From an uncultured Flavobacterium sp. (GTDB taxonomy: Bacteria > Bacteroidota > Bacteroidia > Flavobacteriales > Flavobacteriaceae): a stretch of 64,000 nucleotides of DNA. Below, one piece after another: positions 26,048-35,201 of this stretch. The position numbers and the translations under genes are program-made. The notes beneath the pieces were generated by a model that searched no databases, was not told where the DNA came from, and was given only the letters and a program-made list of their open reading frames with translations. The stretch spans positions 1 through 64,000 of the forward strand of contig NZ_CALTYA010000002.1 of assembly GCF_943913405.1 (NCBI RefSeq). The letters are read 5' to 3'. Position 1 is the first letter of the stretch; each line of letters starts with the position of its first letter.

Positions 26048-26455
26048 ATGAATATTTTCGTTGGAAGCCTTCCATTCAGTATTGAGGAAGCAGATTTAAG
26101 AGAGTCTTTTGAGGCTTATGGTGCAGTAGATTCTGTAAAAATTATTACAGATAAATTTACTGGAAGAAGTAAAGGTTTCGGTTTCGTTGAAATGCCAAAT
26201 GACGAAGAAGCGCAAAAAGCAATTGACGAATTAAACGGAGCAACTGTTCAAGGACGTGCAATCGTAGTTAACAAATCTGAGCCAAAACCAGAAGGAGAAA
26301 GAAGAAGCTTTAACGGCGGTGGAAACCGTGGTGGTGGAGATTCTCGTGGCGGAAGCCGTGGTGGATATGGAAACGACCGCAATAGCGGTGGTGGATATGG
26401 CGGAAACAGCCGTGGTGGAGACAACCGCGGAGGTGGAAACAGAGGAGGTTACTAA
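26048..26455 (+). CDS. RRM-type RNA-binding protein with Gly/Arg-rich tail
   Basis: 135 aa. One RNA recognition motif (~1-80) carries RNP2 (NIFVGSL) and RNP1 (RSKGFGFVEM). The tail (~85-135) is Gly/Arg/Asn-rich with GGG and RGG repeats, as in cyanobacterial and Bacteroidota Rbp proteins related to eukaryotic glycine-rich RNA-binding proteins. It probably acts as a general RNA chaperone or post-transcriptional regulator. A terminator follows directly. Confidence 0.93.
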   Translation: MNIFVGSLPFSIEEADLRESFEAYGAVDSVKIITDKFTGRSKGFGFVEMPNDEEAQKAIDELNGATVQGRAIVVNKSEPKPEGERRSFNGGGNRGGGDSRGGSRGGYGNDRNSGGGYGGNSRGGDNRGGGNRGGY

Positions 26456-26474
26456 ATCCAAAATATAGTAAATC

Positions 26475-26502
26475 AAACCACGCTTTTTGCGTGGTTTTTT
26501 TA
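26475..26502 (+). terminator. Terminator after RNA-binding protein gene
   Basis: AAACCACGC (26475-26483) and GCGTGGTTT (26489-26497), five-base loop and a T-run. Confidence 0.85.
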
Positions 26503-26570
26503 TGCCCAAATGGTACTGAAATTAACTTTTGTGTTGATAACTAAACATAAATTTTTCCAAAAAAATAACC

Positions 26571-26578
26571 TAATTTTG
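26571..26578 (+). promoter_or_regulatory. Promoter -7 element of dnaE
   Basis: TAATTTTG (TAnnTTTG), 50 bp upstream of the dnaE start. Confidence 0.6.
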
Positions 26579-26628
26579 TCAATCACACTTTTTGATTTTC
26601 CAAAAACATAAAACCCTAATTTCTAGCA

Positions 26629-29600
26629 ATGTACTTAATATTCGATACAGAAACCACCGGATTGCCAAAACGTTGGGATGCTCCAATTACCGATACAGAC
26701 AACTGGCCTCGTTGCATCCAGATTGCATGGCAATTGCACGATGAAATGGGAGCCCTAATTGAACATCAAGATTATTTGGTCAAGCCAGAAGGTTTCAACA
26801 TTCCTTACGACGCGGAAAGAATCCACGGAATTTCTACAGAATTGGCGATGCAAGATGGAATTTCTTTAGCCGAAGTTTTAGAGAAATTCAACATCGCTTT
26901 AAGCAAGACAAAATTCATCGTAGGTCAGAATTTAGGTTTTGACGTCAACATTATGGGTTCTGAATTTCACAGAATGGGTGTAGAATCTCAAATGAGTTCC
27001 ATGCCGGTTTTGGATACTTGTACCGAAGTCACCGCTTCTTTATTGCAACTTCCCGGAGGTCGTGGTGGAAAATTCAAACTGCCTACATTAACAGAATTAC
27101 ACAGCTATCTTTTCAACAAACCTTTCGCAGAAGCGCACAACGCAACTGCCGACGTTGAGGCAACCACGCGTTGTTTCTTAGAATTGGTAAGAAGAGAAAT
27201 TTTCACAAAAGAAGAACTTGATGTTCCGGCTGATTATTTTCAAGATTTCAAAACCAGAAATCCGCAGGAATTTCAATTAATCGGATTAAAACATATAAAT
27301 TTAAAAGCGGCTTCTGATAAAATCCGCGAACAATTAAAAGCTTTAGAATCTTCAGGAAAGCAAACTACGGTTTCAGAATCTGACAAAAGAGATTTTCAAG
27401 CGGCCAAATTTGCGCATTTGCACAATCACACGCAATTTTCGGTTTTGCAATCCACAATCGGAATCAACAGCATTGTTTCGGCGACAGCCAAAAACAATAT
27501 GAACGCTGTAGCTATGACCGATACCGCAAATATGATGGGTGCTTTTCACTTTGTGAGTGCCGTGATGAATCACAATAAAGCAGCTTCTGCCAAAAATAAA
27601 ACCTTGGTTGAAAGTGGCGAAGAACCAACAGAAATTGAAATTAAACCAATCGTCGGATGCACATTCAACATCTGCGACAATCATTTAGATAAAACCAAAA
27701 AAGACAACGGAAATCAAGTTGTCCTTTTAGCAAAAAATAAAAAAGGCTACCATAATTTGGCCAAAATGTCTTCCATCGCATTTACAGAAGGATTTTACTA
27801 TGTTCCAAGGATAAACCGCGCGGTTGTGGAACAGTATAAGGAAGATATTATGGTGCTTTCCGGAAATTTATACGGAGAAATTCCGAGTAAAATTTTGAAT
27901 GTCGGTGAAAACCAAGCCGAAGAAGCATTAATTTGGTGGAAAGAACAATTTCAAGATGATTTTTATCTCGAAATTATGCGCCACAATCAAGAGGACGAAA
28001 ATCGCGTCAACAAAACATTGATTGAATTTGCACAAAAGCATAATGTCAAATTAATTGCAACAAACAATAATTTCTACCTTAATAAAGAGGATGCCAATGC
28101 ACACGATATTTTGCTGTGTGTAAAAGACGGTGAAAAACAGGCAACGCCAATTGGTCGCGGTCGTGGATATCGCTACGGATTGCCAAATCAGGAATACTAT
28201 TTCAAGTCGCAAGATGACATGAAAAAGCTGTTTTCTGATTTACCCGATGCGATTATCAATATTCAGGAAATCGTTGACAAAGTGGAAATCTATTCGCTTT
28301 ACCGAGACGTTTTGCTTCCAAAATTTGATATTCCAGAAGAATTTGTTGTTGCTGAAGATGAAGCAGACGGCGGTGTTCGTGGTGAAAATAAATATTTGCG
28401 TCACCTCACGATGGTTGGCGCCAAAAAAAGATACGGAGAAATTACGCCAGATATTCAAGAACGTTTGGATTTTGAATTGCTGACAATTTCAAATTCAGGT
28501 TATCCTGGTTATTTCTTGATTGTTCAAGATTTCATCGCCGAAGCAAGAAATATGGACGTTTCGGTTGGGCCTGGTCGTGGTTCTGCGGCGGGTTCTGCGG
28601 TGGCATATTGTTTGGGAATTACCAACATTGACCCGATTAAATACGATTTGCTTTTTGAGCGTTTCTTAAATCCAGATCGTGTGTCGATGCCCGATATTGA
28701 TATCGATTTTGATGATGAAGGTCGTGGTCGCGTAATGGATTATGTAATCAACAAATACGGAAAAAATCAGGTAGCGCAAATTATTACTTATGGTAAAATG
28801 GCAACAAAATCAGCAATTCGTGATACGGCTCGTGTATTGGATTTGCCCTTATTTGAAGCCGATAGAATTGCCAAATTGATTCCGGGAATGATGCCTTCAA
28901 AATGGAATTTGGCGCGTTTTATTGCAGAAAAAGAAGACGATGTAAAAAAGGCATTGCGTTCGGATGAATTTGACAATATTAAGGAATTAATTGCCATTGC
29001 AAACGGTGGCGATTTGGCTGGAGAAACCATTCAGCAGGCGAAAATTCTGGAAGGTTCAATGCGAAATACTGGAATTCATGCGTGTGGTGTCATCATTACG
29101 CCTTCCGATATTACCAATTTCGTTCCGGTTACAACTGCCAAAGATTCTGATTTATACGTTACCCAATTTGACAACTCGGTGGCAGAAAGCGCCGGATTGC
29201 TGAAGATGGACTTCTTGGGTTTGAAAACCCTTACGTTAATAAAAGATACGGTTAAACTGGTAAAATATAGAACGGGAATTGAGCTGGATCCAGACACTTT
29301 TCCGATTGATGATATAAAAACTTATGAGCTTTTCCAGAGAGGTGAAACGGTTGGAATCTTCCAATATGAATCTCCTGGAATGCAAAAATATATGAAGGAT
29401 TTGAAGCCGACGGTTTTTGGAGATTTGATTGCAATGAATGCATTGTATCGTCCAGGACCTTTGGAGTATATCCCTTCTTTCGTTCGAAGAAAAAATGGCG
29501 AAGAAGAAATTAAATACGATTTAGATGCCTGCGAAGAATACTTGGGCGAAACCTACGGAATTACAGTTTACCAAGAGCAGGTAATGCTTTTGTCGCAATC

Positions 29601-31143
29601 TTTGGCTGACTTTACAAAAGGCGAAGCCGACGTTTTGCGTAAAGCAATGGGTAAAAAACAGAAGGACGTTTTGGATAAAATGAAGCCAAAATTCGTCGAA
29701 CAAGCGGCGAAAAAAGGTCACGATCCTGTGGTTTTAGAAAAAATTTGGAAAGACTGGGAAGCCTTTGCAAGTTATGCCTTTAACAAATCACACTCAACTT
29801 GTTATGCTTGGATTGCCTACCAAACTGCATACTTAAAAGCACATTATCCGGCGGAATATATGGCTGCGGTTTTGTCAAATAATATGAACGACATCAAGCA
29901 GGTTTCGTTTTTTATGGAGGAATGCAAGCGCATGGGACTGCAGGTTCTTGGGCCAGATGTGAACGAGTCGTATTATAAATTTACGGTAAACGAAAATTAC
30001 GCAGTTCGTTTTGGAATGGGCGCTATCAAAGGCGTAGGTTCTGGCGCGGTGCAGACGATTGTGGAATGCAGAAAAGATGCGACTTACAAATCGATTTTTG
30101 ATTTGGCCAAGAGAATTGACCTGCGTGCTGCAAATAAAAAAGCATTTGAAAACCTGGCTTTGGCTGGAGGTTTTGATTGTTTTCAAGCGCATCGAGCGCA
30201 ATATTTTCATGATGAAGGCGATGGAATTACTTTCCTGGAAAAAGCTGTTCGTTATGGTTCAAAATTTCAGGAAAACGAAAATTCCTCTCAAGTAAGTTTG
30301 TTTGGAGAATCAAGCGATGTGCAGATTCCAGAACCTGTGGTACCGCCTTGCGACGATTGGAGCACGATGGAAAAATTGGCAAAAGAGAAAGAAGTCGTTG
30401 GAATTTATATTTCTGGACATCCGCTTGACGATTTTAAATTTGAGATGAAATATTTCTGCAATGCAAAATTGGAACATCTGAAAAACTTAGAACAGCAGGT
30501 TGGAAAAAATCTTACCGTCGCCGGAATTATCACGAATGTGCAATATAGAACCGCAAAAAACGGGAAAGATTGGGCAATGTTTACGCTAGAAGGTTATGAT
30601 GAAAGTTTTGAATTTAGAATGTTCAATGAAGAATATCTGAAGTTCCGTCATTTCTTGGTCAATAACCAATTTATCTTTTTCAAAATTAATGTAAAAGAAG
30701 GCTGGGTAAATAGAGATACAGGTAAAAAATCGGAAGCAAGAATGCAATTTTTAGAAGCAAAACAATTGCAAGACGTTTTGGGAAGTTTCGCTAAAAAACT
30801 AATCATTACTTTAAATATTAGAGAATTCCAATCAGAAATGATTACGAAATTAAGCCATATTTTTCAAGCCAATTCTGGCGACAACAATGTGACTTTCGAA
30901 GTGATGGAAGTTGAAAAAGTAACCAAAGAAATTCCGGCAGTTATTGCAGCACCAGTTGTTTCGGAAGATAATTCTGATGAAGAAATCATCGAAGAAGAAA
31001 TGGAATTGGCCGTTCCGACAGTTGTGGAAGAAACTAAAGTTATTACTTATTTGTCGATGCCAAGCCGAAAATTGAAAGTAAATATTTCTGGAGAACTGCT
31101 TCGAGAATTAGAAAACCTGAACTTAAGCTTTAAGCTGAATTAA
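26629..31143 (+). CDS. dnaE: Replicative DNA polymerase III alpha with fused N-terminal exonuclease
   Basis: 1504 aa. Residues ~1-190 are a DEDDh exonuclease of the epsilon type (FDTETTG with Asp6/Glu8; HNATADVEAT near the end). A PHP domain follows from ~263 (HLHNHTQFSVL, AMTDTANM). The C-family palm has catalytic Asp691 and Asp693 (MPDIDIDFDD) and Asp861 (KMDFLGL). Then come fingers, HhH and an OB domain, and a C-terminal Glu-rich linker. Fusion of proofreading and polymerase in one chain is known in Bacteroidota. It is the main replicase, in contrast to the shorter enzyme at 2463. It has its own promoter. Confidence 0.96.
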   Translation: MYLIFDTETTGLPKRWDAPITDTDNWPRCIQIAWQLHDEMGALIEHQDYLVKPEGFNIPYDAERIHGISTELAMQDGISLAEVLEKFNIALSKTKFIVGQNLGFDVNIMGSEFHRMGVESQMSSMPVLDTCTEVTASLLQLPGGRGGKFKLPTLTELHSYLFNKPFAEAHNATADVEATTRCFLELVRREIFTKEELDVPADYFQDFKTRNPQEFQLIGLKHINLKAASDKIREQLKALESSGKQTTVSESDKRDFQAAKFAHLHNHTQFSVLQSTIGINSIVSATAKNNMNAVAMTDTANMMGAFHFVSAVMNHNKAASAKNKTLVESGEEPTEIEIKPIVGCTFNICDNHLDKTKKDNGNQVVLLAKNKKGYHNLAKMSSIAFTEGFYYVPRINRAVVEQYKEDIMVLSGNLYGEIPSKILNVGENQAEEALIWWKEQFQDDFYLEIMRHNQEDENRVNKTLIEFAQKHNVKLIATNNNFYLNKEDANAHDILLCVKDGEKQATPIGRGRGYRYGLPNQEYYFKSQDDMKKLFSDLPDAIINIQEIVDKVEIYSLYRDVLLPKFDIPEEFVVAEDEADGGVRGENKYLRHLTMVGAKKRYGEITPDIQERLDFELLTISNSGYPGYFLIVQDFIAEARNMDVSVGPGRGSAAGSAVAYCLGITNIDPIKYDLLFERFLNPDRVSMPDIDIDFDDEGRGRVMDYVINKYGKNQVAQIITYGKMATKSAIRDTARVLDLPLFEADRIAKLIPGMMPSKWNLARFIAEKEDDVKKALRSDEFDNIKELIAIANGGDLAGETIQQAKILEGSMRNTGIHACGVIITPSDITNFVPVTTAKDSDLYVTQFDNSVAESAGLLKMDFLGLKTLTLIKDTVKLVKYRTGIELDPDTFPIDDIKTYELFQRGETVGIFQYESPGMQKYMKDLKPTVFGDLIAMNALYRPGPLEYIPSFVRRKNGEEEIKYDLDACEEYLGETYGITVYQEQVMLLSQSLADFTKGEADVLRKAMGKKQKDVLDKMKPKFVEQAAKKGHDPVVLEKIWKDWEAFASYAFNKSHSTCYAWIAYQTAYLKAHYPAEYMAAVLSNNMNDIKQVSFFMEECKRMGLQVLGPDVNESYYKFTVNENYAVRFGMGAIKGVGSGAVQTIVECRKDATYKSIFDLAKRIDLRAANKKAFENLALAGGFDCFQAHRAQYFHDEGDGITFLEKAVRYGSKFQENENSSQVSLFGESSDVQIPEPVVPPCDDWSTMEKLAKEKEVVGIYISGHPLDDFKFEMKYFCNAKLEHLKNLEQQVGKNLTVAGIITNVQYRTAKNGKDWAMFTLEGYDESFEFRMFNEEYLKFRHFLVNNQFIFFKINVKEGWVNRDTGKKSEARMQFLEAKQLQDVLGSFAKKLIITLNIREFQSEMITKLSHIFQANSGDNNVTFEVMEVEKVTKEIPAVIAAPVVSEDNSDEEIIEEEMELAVPTVVEETKVITYLSMPSRKLKVNISGELLRELENLNLSFKLN

Positions 31144-31220
31144 GTGTATAGATAGTATTTCCAAATACGTTTATAACCAAAACTGATTTTCAATTAACAA
31201 AACTTTAGAGATTAAATGAC

Positions 31221-31228
31221 TAATTTTG
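31221..31228 (+). promoter_or_regulatory. Promoter -7 element of trxA
   Basis: TAATTTTG (TAnnTTTG), 35 bp upstream of the thioredoxin start. Confidence 0.65.
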
Positions 31229-31263
31229 TATCATAAAATAAAAACAATTAAAGAAATAAAAAT

Positions 31264-31584
31264 ATGGCACAAGCAATAACAGATGCAACTTTCGAGGAAG
31301 TAGTATTGAAATCAGATAAACCAGTATTAGTAGATTTTTGGGCAGCATGGTGCGGACCTTGTAGAATGGTTGGTCCAATCATCGATCAAATCAGTCAAGA
31401 ATATGAAGGAAAAGCTGTAGTTGGTAAAGTTGACGTTGATGCAAACCAAGAATTTGCAGCTAAATATGGCGTAAGAAACATTCCGACAGTTTTGGTTTTT
31501 CAAAATGGCGAAGTGGTTGGAAGACAAGTTGGTGTTGCACAAAAGCAAAACTACACTGACGCAATCGACGCATTGTTACAATAA
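31264..31584 (+). CDS. trxA: Thioredoxin
   Basis: 106 aa, standard thioredoxin length, with the redox motif WCGPC (Cys30/Cys33), cis-Pro in NIPTVLVF and no signal peptide, so cytosolic. It reduces disulphides for ribonucleotide reductase and other partners. Own promoter and downstream terminator. Confidence 0.97.
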   Translation: MAQAITDATFEEVVLKSDKPVLVDFWAAWCGPCRMVGPIIDQISQEYEGKAVVGKVDVDANQEFAAKYGVRNIPTVLVFQNGEVVGRQVGVAQKQNYTDAIDALLQ

Positions 31585-31624
31585 TTTATAACTGCAAGAT
31601 TCAAAGCAATCTTAAATTTATATA

Positions 31625-31656
31625 AAAAGGTTTGGCGAAAGTCAAGCCTTTTTTGT
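31625..31656 (+). terminator. Terminator after trxA
   Basis: AAAAAGGTTTGGC pairs (with G-U pairs) to GTCAAGCCTTTTT around a GAAA loop, then a T-run. Confidence 0.75.
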
Positions 31657-31711
31657 TTGCACACATTTCACATTCACAGCCTTTTAATTTTTAAATCATT
31701 TAATCTTTCAA

Positions 31712-31719
31712 TATATTTG
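31712..31719 (+). promoter_or_regulatory. Promoter -7 element close to DUF58 start
   Basis: TATATTTG ends four bases before the ATG at 31724, so the transcript would begin at or next to the start codon. Confidence 0.6.
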
Positions 31720-31723
31720 GACT

Positions 31724-32650
31724 ATGAAGATTGAAGCACAAATAGAAAAAATATCCAGTTTCCAGCATTTAGAATTGTTGGCCGGTCAAGTCGTCGAAGG
31801 ATTTATTTCAGGAATGCACAAGAGTCCGTTTCATGGTTTTTCTGCAGAATTTGCCGAACACAAAGTATACAATGCCGGTGAAAGCACAAAACATATAGAC
31901 TGGAAGCTTTTTGCAAAAACTGACAGATTATATACAAAACGTTTTGAGGAAGAGACTAATCTTCGCTGTCATTTGATCATAGACAATTCTTCTTCGATGC
32001 ATTATCCAAAGCTGAAAGACAGTCAGCAGTTCTACGAAAGTAAAATCGGATTCTCAGTTTTGGCTTCAGCCGTCTTAATGAATTTGCTTAAAAAACAAAG
32101 GGATGCTGTTGGATTAAGCATTTATTCTGACTCGTATGAATATTATGCTCCAGAAAAAGGAAGCGAGCGCCACCACAGAATGCTTTTAAACAAGCTGGAG
32201 AATTTATTAGCAGAACCAAAACAATCGAAAAGTACAGACACGGTTACATTTTTGCACCAAATTGCCGAGAAAATGCACCGCCGCTCGATGATTGTTCTTT
32301 TCACAGATATGTTTCAGCCTGGAAACGAAGAAGCGTTATTAAATGCGTTACAGCACTTAAAGCACAACAAACATAAAGTGGTTCTTTTTCATGTCATAGA
32401 CAACAAAACCGAGCTGAATTTCAATTTTGACAGCACGCCCCGCAAGTTCATTGACCTTGAAAGTGGCGAGGAAGTCAATTTATTTTCAGAAAACATTAAA
32501 GAAGAGTATGAAAAACGAGCAGAAAGTTATTTTAAAAAGCTTGCTTTGACCTGCGCACAAAACAAAATCAAGTATGTTTCGGTTGCAGCAGGCGAAAATT
32601 TTGAAAAAATATTGACTACATATTTAGTTGAAAAACAATTGTTTGGATAA
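31724..32650 (+). CDS. DUF58 domain protein (vWA-like, MoxR-associated type)
   Basis: 308 aa, soluble. The DUF58 signature is present (EFAEHKVYNAGESTKHIDWKLFAKTDRLYTKRFEEE), followed by a von Willebrand A-like fold with DNSSSMHYP (MIDAS-like DxSxS) and FTDMF. Such proteins usually work with MoxR AAA-ATPases in maturation or chaperone roles; no MoxR gene is next to it here. The start codon lies almost on the predicted transcription start. Confidence 0.88.
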   Translation: MKIEAQIEKISSFQHLELLAGQVVEGFISGMHKSPFHGFSAEFAEHKVYNAGESTKHIDWKLFAKTDRLYTKRFEEETNLRCHLIIDNSSSMHYPKLKDSQQFYESKIGFSVLASAVLMNLLKKQRDAVGLSIYSDSYEYYAPEKGSERHHRMLLNKLENLLAEPKQSKSTDTVTFLHQIAEKMHRRSMIVLFTDMFQPGNEEALLNALQHLKHNKHKVVLFHVIDNKTELNFNFDSTPRKFIDLESGEEVNLFSENIKEEYEKRAESYFKKLALTCAQNKIKYVSVAAGENFEKILTTYLVEKQLFG

Positions 32651-32688
32651 AACTTAAAAAAAAAGTTTAATTTTTTTTCAAAAAACGC

Positions 32689-32719
32689 TTGCAGAACTCA
32701 AAAAGAGCCTTATATTTGC
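32689..32719 (+). promoter_or_regulatory. Promoter of tRNA-Asp
   Basis: TTG at 32689-32691 and TATATTTG at 32712-32719, separated by 20 bp, a good Bacteroidota -33/-7 pair 18 bp before the tRNA. Confidence 0.75.
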
Positions 32720-32737
32720 ACTCGCAATTAAGCGCTG

Positions 32738-32811
32738 GTTTGGTAGTTCAGTTGGTTAGAATACATGCCTGTCACGCATGGGGTCGCGGGTTCGAGTCCC
32801 GTCCAGACCGC
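32738..32811 (+). tRNA. tRNA-Asp (anticodon GTC)
   Basis: Acceptor GGTTTGG pairs with CCAGACC (one G-U), D arm GTTCAGTTGGTTAGAAT, anticodon arm TGCCTGTCACGCA (GTC), T arm GCGGGTTCGAGTCCCGT. CCA not encoded. Confidence 0.97.
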
Positions 32812-32822
32812 TAAATTGGGAG

Positions 32823-32848
32823 AAGCCTTTCGAAAGAAAGGCTTTTTT
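32823..32848 (+). terminator. Terminator of tRNA-Asp
   Basis: AAGCCTTTC (32823-32831) and GAAAGGCTT (32836-32844), then a T-run. Confidence 0.82.
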
Positions 32849-32921
32849 GTCCCAAAAAGGTTTTTAAGATTAGTTGTGTTGTTTAGGTACGAAAGTACCA
32901 GGTTTAGTAGTTAGACCAATG

Positions 32922-32953
32922 AAAAGCTTTCCATTTACTTGGAGGGCTTTTTT
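32922..32953. terminator. Second hairpin, probably terminator of the DUF456 gene
   Basis: AAAAGCTTTCC (32922-32932) pairs with GGAGGGCTTTT (32941-32951) through G-U pairs; T-tracts on both strands. It lies downstream of the minus-strand gene ending at 32974. Confidence 0.6.
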
Positions 32954-32973
32954 GATTTAAGGAAGTTTTGGTT

Positions 32974-33474
32974 TTAAAACCAAATATTTCTAAATTCCCA
33001 AACCTCATAAAGAAACAATCCGAAGAAAGCCATGCAGACCACAAATTTCATAAAAGTCGAAGCTAAAAAACCGATAAAAGAACCCGTCGCCGCTTTCAAA
33101 GCGCGCTTGTGATCTTTTGAATCATAAATAATTTCTCCAATAAAAGCCCCAACAAATGGACCAATGATAAATCCGAATGGAATGGGTGCAATTAATCCAA
33201 TGACAAGCCCGATATTAGTTCCCCAGATTCCGTAAGAACTTCCTCCAAAACGCTTCGTGCCTTTTGCGGGAATGACATAATCTAGAATTCCAGCTATAAT
33301 TGCGATTAAAAGCGTAATTCCGAGCAACCAATAATCTGTTTCAATTCCATCGCAAAAGTACAGCAGAAGCAATCCGATCCATGAAAGCGGCGCATCTGGA
33401 AGTATCGGAAGAAAACTTCCGAGAATACCGCAAATGACACAAATAAAACCAGCAATCAATAAAAAGTATTCCAT
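32974..33474 (-). CDS. DUF456 family membrane protein
   Basis: 166 aa, almost entirely hydrophobic, with about four to five membrane helices and glycine-zipper-like stretches (GFIIGPFVGAFIGEI). FLPILPDAPLSWIGLLLLYF and KRFGGSSYGIWGTNIGLVIGLI are typical of DUF456. Function unknown. It diverges from the lipoprotein gene at 33515. Confidence 0.88.
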   Translation of the reverse strand: MEYFLLIAGFICVICGILGSFLPILPDAPLSWIGLLLLYFCDGIETDYWLLGITLLIAIIAGILDYVIPAKGTKRFGGSSYGIWGTNIGLVIGLIAPIPFGFIIGPFVGAFIGEIIYDSKDHKRALKAATGSFIGFLASTFMKFVVCMAFFGLFLYEVWEFRNIWF

Positions 33475-33514
33475 AAATTAATTTTAGTATTTTTGAAAAG
33501 CGTAATATTACAAA

Positions 33515-34012
33515 ATGCCTGCCAAACATTATATGAGAAAAATCATCGCAATTCTTTTTATAGGACTGCTTTTCAGTTCGTGCCAGAATCTCAACAAGCC
33601 TGAGATTTCTGAAGAAGAACTGCTACAACAAGAATTAAAAAAGATAAATTTCAGCCAAGTCGACGAGTTTCCTTCTGTTGCCGCCTGCGATACCTTGAAA
33701 GATGCACAAACTAGAAAATTATGCTTTTTTGATTATTTGACCGTTGCAATCCAAGAAAAGCTTTCGATTGACACGCTTGCGATTCTTTATCCAGAAATTG
33801 ATACGATTCAAGTTAAAGTTACGGTTTATCCAGATTCGAGATTAGAATTTGAACCGCAATTTCCTTCGGATAGCTTGGCTTACGATAAAATAAAAATCGA
33901 CAGCATTTTAAGAAACCGACTCAAAGATTTCCCTAAAATCAATCCGGCTTTGAAAAGAGGAATTCCGGTAAAAACGCAATTTATACTTCCCGTAATTTTA
34001 AATGTGGAGTAA
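33515..34012 (+). CDS. Putative lipoprotein
   Basis: 165 aa from 33515, or 159 from the second ATG at 33533, which gives the neater signal peptide (MRKIIAILFIGLLFSSCQ). The lipobox Cys is residue 23 of the longer form. A TATTTTTG promoter element lies at 33488-33495. The mature part contains a short Cys pair (AACDTL, RKLCFF) and a TonB-C-like ending (PALKRGIPVKTQFILPVILNVE) reminiscent of energy-transducer C-terminal domains. Function unknown. Confidence 0.75.
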   Translation: MPAKHYMRKIIAILFIGLLFSSCQNLNKPEISEEELLQQELKKINFSQVDEFPSVAACDTLKDAQTRKLCFFDYLTVAIQEKLSIDTLAILYPEIDTIQVKVTVYPDSRLEFEPQFPSDSLAYDKIKIDSILRNRLKDFPKINPALKRGIPVKTQFILPVILNVE

Positions 34013-34079
34013 AATCCTTTGGTAAAAAACTACCTCATGTTTTATTTCTCTTTTGAATTTTCCATGCAAAACAGGTCAC

Positions 34080-35201
34080 TTAAAAGCTTCTTCCTTTCCA
34101 TTCATATTTTCCAAATAAGGAATAAACGGCTACAGAAGTGCTAAAAAACGGATAGAATAAATTACTTATAAGGAAGAATTTGACGGCTCTAGGCTTGATA
34201 AATCTTCCGGTTTGATACAATAACAAAAAGTCAGCAAAGATTTTTATAGCAAATAAAAGATACCAATTCCAAAAAGAAAATTGAGAAAAAATAGTCAATA
34301 GAAAAGACAGAACGATAGTCAAATTTCCTGCAAAAACAATCAACGCCAAGATTTTTCCAAAACTGCTTTGATAAGAAGATGTTTTGGAAGCCCAGCGCAT
34401 TCTCTGGAAAAACAAAGACTTCCAGTCGTCTACCGGCTTTGTCAAAACTATAGTCTCTTCAGATTTTAAGTAATGTACTTTTTCTGGATATTTAGCAATT
34501 GCTTTTTGGAGTAAAAAGACATCGTCGCCACTCGCGATTTCGTTATTTCCATCAAAACCATTCATCTCTTGGAAGATTTTTTTGGTGTAGGCAAAATTAG
34601 CTCCGTTACACATGAATCCATTGCCGATCCCAAAACTTCCGATCGTTGCGCCTTGCAAGCTCATCAAATCTAACTGCTGAAATTGGTGCAGAAAAGTATC
34701 ATCCGCTAAAATTGAAACTGCTCCGGCAATCATTTCTGGACTATAATTTTGGATGTAATTATCTAATGTCTGCAACCAGTTTTGATCGACGAAACAGTCT
34801 GCATCGGTTGTAATAATCCAATCCTTTTCAGCATGATTTATCGCTGTGGCAATGGCATCTTTTTTAGGAGAATTTGATTTTCGAACGTTGTCAATCACCT
34901 TAAAAGAAAAACTAGAAACTGGAAAATCAGCAATAATTTCTACCGAATTATCTTCGGAAGAATCGTTTACAAAAATAATTTCGAATTGATCTCTAGGATA
35001 ATTTAACTTCGAAAAAGAATGCAAAAGACTCGGAAGACTTTTGGCTTCATTTCGAAAAGGAACTATAATTGAAAAATTAGTTATCGGTTTTAAATCACTT
35101 TTTTCAAAGGTTTTTACTTTCTTGAATCCGTAGAAAAGCAATCCTATAAAAATAGAATAGAGCGCAATTATTGCAAAAAAAAGGAGTGTTAGGATTTCCA
35201 T
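34080..35201 (-). CDS. Membrane-anchored family 2 glycosyltransferase
   Basis: 373 aa. One N-terminal membrane helix (~3-25), a GT-A catalytic domain with FSIIVPFRNEAKSL, FVNDSSEDNS, TTDADCFV (DxD-type) and RMRWASK (Q/RxxRW-type), and three C-terminal membrane helices. It probably transfers a sugar to a lipid or exported glycan at the inner membrane. It overlaps the upstream flippase-like gene by 13 bp, so they are translationally coupled. Confidence 0.9.
   Translation of the reverse strand: MEILTLLFFAIIALYSIFIGLLFYGFKKVKTFEKSDLKPITNFSIIVPFRNEAKSLPSLLHSFSKLNYPRDQFEIIFVNDSSEDNSVEIIADFPVSSFSFKVIDNVRKSNSPKKDAIATAINHAEKDWIITTDADCFVDQNWLQTLDNYIQNYSPEMIAGAVSILADDTFLHQFQQLDLMSLQGATIGSFGIGNGFMCNGANFAYTKKIFQEMNGFDGNNEIASGDDVFLLQKAIAKYPEKVHYLKSEETIVLTKPVDDWKSLFFQRMRWASKTSSYQSSFGKILALIVFAGNLTIVLSFLLTIFSQFSFWNWYLLFAIKIFADFLLLYQTGRFIKPRAVKFFLISNLFYPFFSTSVAVYSLFGKYEWKGRSF

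Noticed and set aside
26320..26450. Regular GGTGGAGATTC-like repeats, CRISPR-like at first glance
   Set aside because: They encode the Gly/Arg-rich tail of the RNA-binding protein; the unit is irregular and has no spacers.
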